From JBMNNS01 sp050942625 (lineage in GTDB: Bacteria > Bacillota > Dethiobacteria > DTU022 > UBA8154): a stretch of 6,005 nucleotides of DNA. The notes beneath the pieces are model-generated. The model ran no database searches, was not told the DNA's origin, and saw nothing but the letters and a program-made list of their open reading frames with translations. Where the stretch lies: the NCBI GenBank assembly GCA_050942625.1, contig JBMNNS010000092.1, positions 1 through 6,005 on the forward strand, given 5' to 3'. Both the position numbers and the translations under genes were made by a program. Below, piece after piece: positions 1 through 4,944 of the stretch. Within the stretch, counting starts at the first letter, position 1. The number at the start of each line of letters is the position of its first letter.

Positions 1-798
1 GGAAAGCCGATCGAGCTAGTCAGGTGTGAAATGCACGAAGACTTGCTGGTCCCGGCAACTGCTGAAGTCGTCCTGGAGGGCTGGCTGGAAATGAACCCAG
101 AAAACTTCCGCCTTGAAGGTCCATTTGGTGAATATACCGGTCACCATGCCGGCCGTGCCACTCCAAAGCCGTGGGTTGATGTACAGTGCATGACCTTTAG
201 GAATGACCCGATCTTCCAGTTTATGGTCCGCAGTAAGGCACCTTATCCAATGGAGGAAGAAGTTCGTATCCACTGCCTGGGCATGAGCGCACACTATTGG
301 AACGTCTGTGAAAACGCCGGCATCCCTGGCATTACAGGTGTTTATAGCCCACTGTCCAGTTGTGCTACCAACTTCCGCGTCCAGGTCAAGCAAAGCTATC
401 AGCAAATGGCAGCACAGATTGGCGCTACCATTCTGGCGGCACGTCCTTCCTGGACAGCCAAACACATTTGGGTTTTTGATGAGGATATTGATATCTGCGA
501 TGACGGTGAGTGTGACTGGGCCATGGCCTACCGCTTCGACGGTACGGAAGACTACCACTGTATGAGGTTGCCGGGCTCTATTCTCGATCCGCGTACTCCA
601 CCTGAAAATAGGCACCCGGTAAGACACGGTACCGGCGTCTGGACCGGTGATGTCTTCGACTGCACTAAGCCCTTTACCTGGGAACCAAGGGAAGAATGGC
701 GCGGCGAAAATTATCCGCCAACCATCCATACAACACCCAAGCTGCTTGAAAAGATTGAAAGCAGATGGGATGAATATTTCCCCAACAAAGACGTTTAA
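1..798 (+). CDS. UbiD-family prFMN-dependent (de)carboxylase, C-terminal part (UbiD-A)
   Basis: The reading frame is open from base 1 (GKPIELVRCE...) to a TAA at 796-798. It gives 265 visible residues of a family usually near 450-520 residues, so the start lies before the window. Seen: the UbiD segment 'VPATAEVVLEG' followed by 'EGPFGEYTG', whose two glutamates (codons 115-117 and 130-132) match the catalytic Glu pair of characterised UbiD enzymes. Further on is the acidic stretch 'VFDEDIDICDDGECDWA' (about 472-522) and a C-terminal 'LDPRTPPE' segment, both typical of the UbiD C-terminal domain. Known of the family: reversible, non-oxidative (de)carboxylation of aromatic or unsaturated acids with prenylated FMN, in the cytoplasm. 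The prFMN-binding N-terminal half, including the catalytic Arg, is outside the window, so substrate and direction cannot be read. It lies upstream of an aryl-acid ligase in the same direction, suggesting a carboxylate intermediate shared by the two. Family call is firm; exact function is unknown. Confidence 0.93.
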   Translation, partial: GKPIELVRCEMHEDLLVPATAEVVLEGWLEMNPENFRLEGPFGEYTGHHAGRATPKPWVDVQCMTFRNDPIFQFMVRSKAPYPMEEEVRIHCLGMSAHYWNVCENAGIPGITGVYSPLSSCATNFRVQVKQSYQQMAAQIGATILAARPSWTAKHIWVFDEDIDICDDGECDWAMAYRFDGTEDYHCMRLPGSILDPRTPPENRHPVRHGTGVWTGDVFDCTKPFTWEPREEWRGENYPPTIHTTPKLLEKIESRWDEYFPNKDV

Positions 799-825
799 GA
801 CTGTAGCCTAGCCAGCAACTGTCTA

Positions 826-853
826 TTGTCGTTCTCATATAAGAAACTATACT
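826..853 (+). promoter_or_regulatory. Weak sigma-A-type promoter candidate before the ligase gene
   Basis: TTGTCG (826-831) and TATACT (848-853) are separated by 16 bp. The -35 matches consensus at 4 of 6 positions and the -10 at 5 of 6. The predicted start, near 860, would fall inside the left arm of the hairpin at 854-891, which argues against both being functional together. It could also be a chance match. Confidence 0.25.
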
Positions 854-907
854 GGCACCCGGAGAATACAGCAATGTTTCTCCGGGTTGCCCGTCACATA
901 TTTTTTT
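854..907 (+). terminator. Intergenic hairpin between UbiD-A and the ligase; possible weak terminator or processing stem
   Basis: ACCCGGAGAA (857-866) pairs perfectly with TTCTCCGGGT (878-887) around an 11-nt loop. With one bulged T at 888, GGC (854-856) also pairs with GCC (889-891), giving 13 bp. A run of seven T (901-907) follows, but only after a 9-nt gap, so this is not a textbook intrinsic terminator. It may partly reduce read-through from UbiD-A or act as an mRNA processing or stability stem. The hairpin is directly visible; its role is inferred. Confidence 0.4.
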
Positions 908-915
908 AGCATCAA

Positions 916-922
916 AAGGAGG
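916..922 (+). promoter_or_regulatory. Ribosome binding site fixing the ligase start at 932
   Basis: AAGGAGG lies 9 nt before the ATG at 932. The frame is open further upstream to a TTG at 887, but that codon sits in the right arm of the hairpin and lacks such a site. It would also add 15 residues (MPVTYFFSIKRRRQL) that do not resemble the family's N-terminus. The start at 932 is therefore preferred. Confidence 0.85.
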
Positions 923-931
923 AGACAACTT

Positions 932-2590
932 ATGGCATTGAATCTTGAAGGGGCACATGCTTGGCCGGAGGATTTAGCAAATTATTACCGTGAAAAAAAA
1001 TGGTGGCTGGGTTTAACGTGGGGCGACATACTGGATCGTAATGCGGATATGTATGGTTCACGGACAGCAATAATTGATGACGAGACCAGCCTGACTTGGG
1101 AACAGTTCCGGGATAAGGTCGATCGCCTGGCCTGGGCTCTTCTAGAGTTGGGTGTTAAGAAAAATGATACTATCGTAGTTCAAGTTAAGAACAACCACGA
1201 GTATCTGGTAAGCTTGATGGCCATCTGCCGCATTGGAGCGGTTGAGCTGCAGGCTTTGACTAACCATGGTGAGCGTGAAATTTCTCACTTTATTAATATG
1301 ACAGATGCCGTAGCGTGGATCGTCAGCCTGGATGATAAAAAGAAAGACTTGCGTTCATTAGTTAGTGAAGTTAAACCTAAATTCAACAGCTTGAGGAATG
1401 TTATTTGCATAGGCGATAATATACCAGATGGTTGTGAGGATTTCAATAAGATGATTGCGGAGGCTAATCCTCCCAAGAACCGTGATTTTTGGACATCCAT
1501 TCGGCCGGATCCAAACCATGTTTACCTCATTGGGCTGACAGGGGGCACCACCGGCCTTTCTAAAGGTGTTCCACGTACTTATAACGATCATATCCTGGAT
1601 GGTTACTATTGGGGTAAGAGCCAGCAGTTGACCAGTGAAGACGTAGGTCTGGTATTGACGCCGGCCGGCCATAACCTGGCGCATGTGTGCGTTATGTTCC
1701 CGATGTTGCTGGAAGCCGGTACAATAGTAATTGCTAATATACCCAATCCTGACAGGACGATGGAGATTATACAAAACACCAAGTCCACCTTCCTCTGGTG
1801 TGTACCTACACAGTTATCGCGTATGCTGGATTCCCCCAACTTTGATAAATATGATTTAAGTTCACTACGCTTCGTTGGCTCAGGTGGTGCACACGTGCCT
1901 GCTGAATTGATCCGTGGACTTAACAAGAGGGTTGGTTGCGACTTTGTGAACGGTTTTGGCATGATTGAAGGTCCGTGTACCTGTACCCGTCTTTGGGATA
2001 CCTTCGAAGCCAAGTGTAATACTATTGGTACTGCGACCTGCCCGTATGTTGAATTTAAGATTATCGACCCGGTTACGGAAGTTGAGTTGCCGCGTGGTAA
2101 AGAAGGTGAAATGGTTGCCAAAGGACCGCATGTTTTCCAGGGTTATTACAAGACCAGCAGGGAAGGCATCTATACCAAGGACGGCTTTTTCCGCAGCGGT
2201 GACCTTGCAAAGATGGATGAGGAGGGGCGTATCTCCATTACCGGTCGTATAAAGGATGTTATTAACCGTGGTGGTGAGATGATCAGCGCCCGCGAAATAG
2301 AAGAAATAATGATGACTCATGCTAGAGTTGCTGAGGCTGCGGTCATCGCTATGCCTTGTCCTGATATGGGTGAGCGCGTTTGCTTATATGTCAGAACGAA
2401 GGAAGGGGCTGCTGACCTTACTCTGGAAGAGGTACAAAAGCACTGTGAAGAAGCCGGTTTAGCCAAGTTTCAATGGCCGGAACGCGTTGAAAACCTGTCT
2501 GAACTGCCGTTAACCAATGTAGGCAAGCCTGACAAAAAGAAAATGCGTGAAATGATTAGTAACATATTGAAAGAAGAAGGCGTCATATAA
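932..2590 (+). CDS. EntE/DhbE-type aryl-acid adenylating enzyme, probable aromatic acid-CoA ligase
   Basis: This 552-residue protein belongs to the acyl-adenylating (ANL) superfamily: it activates a carboxylate with ATP as acyl-AMP, then transfers it to a thiol. Seen: an N-terminal 'WPEDLANYYREKKWW' (11-25) very like 2,3-dihydroxybenzoate-AMP ligases; P-loop 'LTGGTTGLSKG' (202-212); A5 'GFGMIEG' (341-347); A7 'RSGDL' (421-425); A8 'GRIKDVINRGGE' (438-449); and A10 'LPLTNVGKPDKKKMR' (525-539) with catalytic Lys532. Length fits EntE (about 540). The pocket His-Asn pair of EntE/DhbE is kept as H247-N248, supporting an aromatic acid substrate. By hand alignment the two other DhbE specificity positions (Ser240, Val337) are C253 and C349, so the natural substrate probably differs from 2,3-dihydroxybenzoate. 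No carrier-protein or siderophore gene is visible, so CoA is the likelier acceptor. With the UbiD, UbiX and LpdD neighbours this points to anaerobic aromatic-acid metabolism. Family is sure; substrate and acceptor are inferred. Confidence 0.92.
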   Translation: MALNLEGAHAWPEDLANYYREKKWWLGLTWGDILDRNADMYGSRTAIIDDETSLTWEQFRDKVDRLAWALLELGVKKNDTIVVQVKNNHEYLVSLMAICRIGAVELQALTNHGEREISHFINMTDAVAWIVSLDDKKKDLRSLVSEVKPKFNSLRNVICIGDNIPDGCEDFNKMIAEANPPKNRDFWTSIRPDPNHVYLIGLTGGTTGLSKGVPRTYNDHILDGYYWGKSQQLTSEDVGLVLTPAGHNLAHVCVMFPMLLEAGTIVIANIPNPDRTMEIIQNTKSTFLWCVPTQLSRMLDSPNFDKYDLSSLRFVGSGGAHVPAELIRGLNKRVGCDFVNGFGMIEGPCTCTRLWDTFEAKCNTIGTATCPYVEFKIIDPVTEVELPRGKEGEMVAKGPHVFQGYYKTSREGIYTKDGFFRSGDLAKMDEEGRISITGRIKDVINRGGEMISAREIEEIMMTHARVAEAAVIAMPCPDMGERVCLYVRTKEGAADLTLEEVQKHCEEAGLAKFQWPERVENLSELPLTNVGKPDKKKMREMISNILKEEGVI

Positions 2591-2604
2591 TTTAAAATAA
2601 CATC

Positions 2605-2632
2605 TTGAAAAATAGGTAGGTTATGGTATAAT
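2605..2632 (+). promoter_or_regulatory. Sigma-A-type promoter for the ubiX operon
   Basis: TTGAAA (2605-2610; 5 of 6 to consensus) and TATAAT (2627-2632; 6 of 6) are separated by 16 bp. The initiation point is predicted near 2639, leaving a leader of about 115 nt before ubiX. It lies just after the ligase stop in a clearly AT-rich spacer, so the downstream genes probably form a separately transcribed operon. Confidence 0.7.
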
Positions 2633-2659
2633 ATAAAAAGATATGAAAAAATTATAGAT

Positions 2660-2714
2660 TCTGAAAAATAGCAAAGGACAGCAGATTCGGACTGTCCTTT
2701 GCTATAAATTCAGA
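2660..2714 (+). promoter_or_regulatory. Long hairpin in the predicted ubiX leader
   Basis: ATAGCAAAGGACAG (2668-2681) pairs perfectly over 14 bp with CTGTCCTTTGCTAT (2692-2705), with a 10-nt loop. After a small internal loop (AA against AAA), TCTGAA (2660-2665) pairs with TTCAGA (2709-2714). No U-run follows on the + strand, so it is not a standard forward terminator. Read on the minus strand the 14-bp stem is followed by TTTT, so it could stop transcription from the right. It lies downstream of the promoter at 2605-2632, hence inside the leader RNA. Possible roles are an mRNA-stabilising stem, an attenuator, or a decayed terminator of the ligase gene. I see no FMN-riboswitch-like architecture. 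Confidence 0.6.
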
Positions 2715-2753
2715 TTGCAGAAAATTCCAAGTAGTTAAACAAAAGGAAGGGGG

Positions 2754-3404
2754 ATGTTGATGTATAGTTCAAGGTCTTTTCGCTTGATCGTGGGTATGAG
2801 CGGGGCCACCGGCCAGATTTATGGTATTCGGTTACTGGAGGTTTTAAAAAATGATCCCAGGGTTGAAACCCACCTGATCATGTCCGAGTGGTCTGAAAAG
2901 ACCATTGGTATGGAAACAGACTGGCATGCAGACGATGTTCGGGCTTTGGCAGACAAAAACCACGATCTAGAGGACCTGGGGGCGACTGTATCCAGCGGCT
3001 CTTTTCATAGGGATGCCATGGTAGTTATACCCTGCAGCATCAAATCGCTTTCTGCTATAGCTTATTCGTTGAATTCCAATCTTTTGGTGCGGGCTGCTGA
3101 TGTAACGCTCAAGGAACGGAAACCACTTATACTGGTAGCCAGAGAAACTCCCTTGCATTTGGGGCATCTCCATACCATGGTTAAGGTAACGAACATGGGT
3201 GCAACTTTGGTACCCCCTGTTCCGGCTTTTTACAATCACCCCATGACTCTTGACGACATCGTGCTACAAACCGTAAATAGGGTGCTTGATCTGGTTGGGT
3301 TACACAAAGAATTAGCTCCAAGATGGTCAGGAGATCCTGCGGACTCCATAGACCAAACAGCAAAACAGAGTCAAATGGAAATTGGGAGAGTAAGGAGGTC
3401 ATGA
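2754..3404 (+). CDS. ubiX: UbiX/Pad1-family flavin prenyltransferase (BsdB/VdcB-like)
   Basis: UbiX joins a dimethylallyl group (from dimethylallyl phosphate) to reduced FMN, giving the prFMN cofactor of UbiD enzymes. The protein has 216 residues (family about 185-210). Seen: 'GMSGATG' at 14-20 with the family's Ser16; 'PCS' at 93-95; and 'RAADVTLKERK' at 113-123 with Arg113 and Lys120. 'RETPL' (130-134) follows with Arg130 and Glu131, then Tyr160 in 'PAFYNHP', Arg176 and Trp191. With a constant offset of nine, these match the phosphate- and prenyl-binding residues I recall for Pseudomonas UbiX (R122, K129, R139, E140, Y169, R185, W200), so it should be active. The 'SSGSFHRD' and 'NHPMTLDDIV' segments resemble UbiX paired with hydroxyarylic acid decarboxylases. 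Two ATGs (2754, 2760) follow the purine-rich AAGGAAGGGGG (2743-2753). The second has the better spacing and would remove only two residues. It is the first gene of the operon and overlaps the next by ATGA. Confidence 0.95.
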   Translation: MLMYSSRSFRLIVGMSGATGQIYGIRLLEVLKNDPRVETHLIMSEWSEKTIGMETDWHADDVRALADKNHDLEDLGATVSSGSFHRDAMVVIPCSIKSLSAIAYSLNSNLLVRAADVTLKERKPLILVARETPLHLGHLHTMVKVTNMGATLVPPVPAFYNHPMTLDDIVLQTVNRVLDLVGLHKELAPRWSGDPADSIDQTAKQSQMEIGRVRRS

Positions 3405-3811
3405 AACAGGAACGCACAGTAACGGTGTCGGTGGGAGAGGGAAAGTACCGTCTTTGGGCCACGGCGGTATCTACAGGTGGTGAGGGTATTAATGTTACAC
3501 TGGGGGGCGGTGAGGTGCCTCATCTTGGAGCTGTAGCTATAGCGATACCTCGCCCAAGTCTTCAAGATCCTTCAAAGGTTAGCGCCACCACCTCTGTTTA
3601 TCTTTTAGTGGGCCATAAGGATGATGCGTTGGCTAAACCTCTTGCTGACCGGATGGCCCGGGCCCTGCAGCAGCCGGTAGTGGTAGCAGCGGGAGTTCAT
3701 CTGGGTGCGCCGGGAACCTATACGGTTTCCCCCGAAGAAATTAAAGAAGTTTTAAGAACAAATGAAATTTTGGCTGAAGAGTTGATACGGAGGCTTAACA
3801 ATGAAAGTTGA
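3401..3811 (+). CDS. LpdD-like prenylated-flavin chaperone
   Basis: The product has 136 residues and no predicted signal or membrane segment. Seen: an N-terminal beta-rich part with 'VSVGEGKYRLWATAV' (9-23), the segment 'GEVPHLGAVAIAIPRPSL' (37-54), 'SVYLLVGHKDD' (65-75), 'VVVAAGVHL' (93-101) and a helical C-terminus. These are hallmarks of small proteins found beside UbiX/UbiD genes and related to LpdD, the accessory protein of gallate decarboxylase, described as a prFMN chaperone. Databases have often labelled them 'amino acid decarboxylase', which is unlikely here since no decarboxylase motif is present. Inferred role: carrying or maturing prFMN made by UbiX for one or both UbiD proteins. 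The start overlaps the ubiX stop (ATGA, 3401-3404). A perfect AAGGAGG (3392-3398) is only 2 nt from the ATG, closer than usual, so initiation may depend on ribosomes finishing ubiX. Upstream in-frame codons would lie deep inside ubiX. Confidence 0.8.
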   Translation: MKQERTVTVSVGEGKYRLWATAVSTGGEGINVTLGGGEVPHLGAVAIAIPRPSLQDPSKVSATTSVYLLVGHKDDALAKPLADRMARALQQPVVVAAGVHLGAPGTYTVSPEEIKEVLRTNEILAEELIRRLNNES

Positions 3812-4469
3812 TACAGTTATTTTTGATCTGGACGGAACGCTGATTGACTCTCTAGAAATATACTACAAGGTGTTAGCCATGGCTTTTTCTGAGCTGGGTT
3901 TGCCGGTAGTAGATCGGGATATAGTTATTCGGCAACTGGGCAGTGGTTTGCCGGATTGGGACGTTTTGTTGCCTAAGGGAACCAGGAATAAAGAAGAAAT
4001 TATTTCACAGTGCCACCAAATTATTTTGGGACTATGGCCAAAAGTATACCGTGAAGAAGCAGATTTATTCGAAGGCGTTCCTGAAATATTAAAAACACTG
4101 AGAGATGCAGCTTTGACCATAGGGGTTGCCACCTCAGGTCAGTTAAAAGAACTCATTGTTGAATTATTGACCCGGCGTAAAATTTATCATTTTATTAGTG
4201 CGATAGTTAGTAGGGATGATGTCCCGGAACCTAAACCCTCTCCAAAAAGTATCCAGGAATGCCTTCGCCTGTTGGAGGCCTCCCCTGAGAAATCAGTTTA
4301 TGTCGGTGATAGTGTGGTAGATATCCAGGCAAGCAGGGCGGCTAGAACAAGGAGCATAGCAGTATTGAGTGGGGCAGGAAACTATGAAATGCTTTCCCGA
4401 GAAAAACCGGATTTTATAATAGAGGATGTCCGTGGTTTAGTTGATGTTTTAGATCTATCCAATGATTAA
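3801..4469 (+). CDS. HAD-superfamily phosphatase (phosphoglycolate phosphatase-like, IA subfamily)
   Basis: This 222-residue soluble hydrolase has all four HAD motifs: motif I 'DLDGTLID' (9-16) with nucleophile Asp9 and acid/base Asp11; motif II 'ATSG' (110-113); motif III Lys145 in 'EPKPSP'; motif IV 'VGDSVVD' (168-174) with Asp170 and Asp174. The region of about 17-85 forms a helical C1 cap, as in phosphoglycolate phosphatase and beta-phosphoglucomutase relatives. It should cleave a phosphomonoester; the substrate is not readable. It overlaps the chaperone gene by 11 nt, with GGAGG (3789-3793) 7 nt before the ATG, so it is firmly within the operon. Phenylphosphate carboxylase has a HAD-family delta subunit, but that protein is smaller (about 18 kDa) and to my knowledge lacks a full cap, so equivalence is doubtful. 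A role in flavin or prenyl-phosphate chemistry is possible but unsupported by any residue seen. Confidence 0.88.
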   Translation: MKVDTVIFDLDGTLIDSLEIYYKVLAMAFSELGLPVVDRDIVIRQLGSGLPDWDVLLPKGTRNKEEIISQCHQIILGLWPKVYREEADLFEGVPEILKTLRDAALTIGVATSGQLKELIVELLTRRKIYHFISAIVSRDDVPEPKPSPKSIQECLRLLEASPEKSVYVGDSVVDIQASRAARTRSIAVLSGAGNYEMLSREKPDFIIEDVRGLVDVLDLSND

Positions 4470-4474
4470 AACAG

Positions 4475-4484
4475 AAAAAGGGGG
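4475..4484 (+). promoter_or_regulatory. Ribosome binding site favouring the GTG start at 4492
   Basis: The purine run AAAAAGGGGG ends 7 nt before GTG 4492. The alternative in-frame ATG at 4462, which overlaps the preceding gene by 8 nt, has no purine-rich site before it (TTTAGATCTATCCA). Starting at GTG also puts the first conserved beta strand near residue 6, as in archaeal RibK. Confidence 0.6.
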
Positions 4485-4491
4485 TACAAGT

Positions 4492-4887
4492 GTGAGCCAG
4501 AAGTTTACTATTAAAGGAAAAATATTTACAGATCTTGGCCAGGGAGCAGGTTTCACAAGTATACCGTGGGTGCGGGAGGAATTTATAAAACGGGTTGGTG
4601 TTGATCCCTATCCCGGCACCCTTAATATTAAGGTTGAAGATGAGGAGACCTTGCAACTGGTTGCCTGTTTAAGAGGACTTTCCGGTATTACTATTCCTCC
4701 GGGCCAGGAAGGATTTTGCAGTGCAAAATGTTTCAAGGTGACGCTAGAAGGTATTTCCGGTGCAGTGGTATTTCCTGAAGTAGCAGAATATCCCCTGGAA
4801 AAGTTTGAAATGATCTTTCCGGTTAATATAAAAGAAACACTGGGTGTTCAGGATGGGGATATATTAACGGTAGAGGTTCAAACTTAA
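4492..4887 (+). CDS. Archaeal-type CTP-dependent riboflavin kinase homologue (RibK, DUF120)
   Basis: Archaeal RibK (for example MJ0056, about 136 residues) phosphorylates riboflavin to FMN with CTP. From GTG 4492 this product has 131 residues. Seen: an N-terminal strand 'IKGKIF' and glycine turn 'LGQGAGF' (15-21), matching 'GLGEG' in the family; the signature 'DPYPGTLNIK' (38-47), whose Thr43 and Asn45 correspond to the Mg-nucleotide ligands; 'GAVVFPEVAEYPLEKFEMIFPV' (90-111), matching 'GAIVVP...EIIAP' (Glu106 equals the conserved Glu); and 'GVQDGDIL' (118-125), matching the C-terminal 'DGD'. These give an end-to-end match to RibK and none to the ATP-dependent bacterial RibF. It sits between a HAD gene and UbiD-B in the UbiX operon, suggesting dedicated FMN supply for prFMN synthesis. 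Activity and nucleotide choice are untested, and a non-catalytic flavin-binding role is possible. An ATG at 4462 would add 10 residues. Confidence 0.8.
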   Translation: MSQKFTIKGKIFTDLGQGAGFTSIPWVREEFIKRVGVDPYPGTLNIKVEDEETLQLVACLRGLSGITIPPGQEGFCSAKCFKVTLEGISGAVVFPEVAEYPLEKFEMIFPVNIKETLGVQDGDILTVEVQT

Positions 4888-4927
4888 ACAGCGCTATTTA
4901 AATAACCGGCTTTTTTTACACAATCTG

Positions 4928-4934
4928 AAGGAGG
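4928..4934 (+). promoter_or_regulatory. Ribosome binding site for UbiD-B
   Basis: AAGGAGG lies 10 nt before ATG 4945. It fixes the start of the truncated UbiD-B gene. The 57-bp gap after the RibK stop contains no convincing promoter or terminator, so the gene is probably co-transcribed with the upstream genes. Confidence 0.75.
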
Positions 4935-4944
4935 CTTTCATCAT

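Noticed and set aside
16..729. Long minus-strand open frame (237 codons) across the UbiD-A gene
   Set aside because: It lies wholly antisense to a frame with clear UbiD motifs, has no recognisable domain and no ribosome binding site; it is a shadow of the real gene. The same holds for the minus-strand frames inside the ligase, ubiX and HAD genes.
887..931. Upstream TTG start for the ligase
   Set aside because: TTG 887 sits in a hairpin arm. AAGGAGG at 916-922 serves ATG 932, and the extra 15 residues do not look like the family's N-terminus.
932..2590. Siderophore (2,3-dihydroxybenzoate) biosynthesis function
   Set aside because: No isochorismate synthase, isochorismatase/carrier or dehydrogenase gene is visible, two specificity positions differ, and the neighbours are UbiD-related.
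2606..2671. Direct repeat TGAAAAATAG at 2606-2615 and 2662-2671
   Set aside because: It lies in very AT-rich DNA, one copy overlaps the -35 box and the other the hairpin. Two 10-bp copies in such sequence can arise by chance, and no third copy was seen.
2633..2753. FMN riboswitch in the ubiX leader, suggested by the flavin-related operon
   Set aside because: The leader shows a single long stem, not the multi-arm junction of the FMN riboswitch, and I could not find its conserved purine-rich junction segments.
3801..4469. Delta subunit of phenylphosphate carboxylase
   Set aside because: The protein is longer and has a cap domain like phosphoglycolate phosphatases, and there is no phenylphosphate synthase gene in the window; superfamily membership alone is not enough.
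4888..4920. Terminator or regulatory palindrome before UbiD-B (TATTTAAATA at 4895-4904 and a T-run at 4911-4917)
   Set aside because: The palindrome has no loop and only A/T pairs, and no GC stem directly precedes the T-run; nothing supports a terminator.
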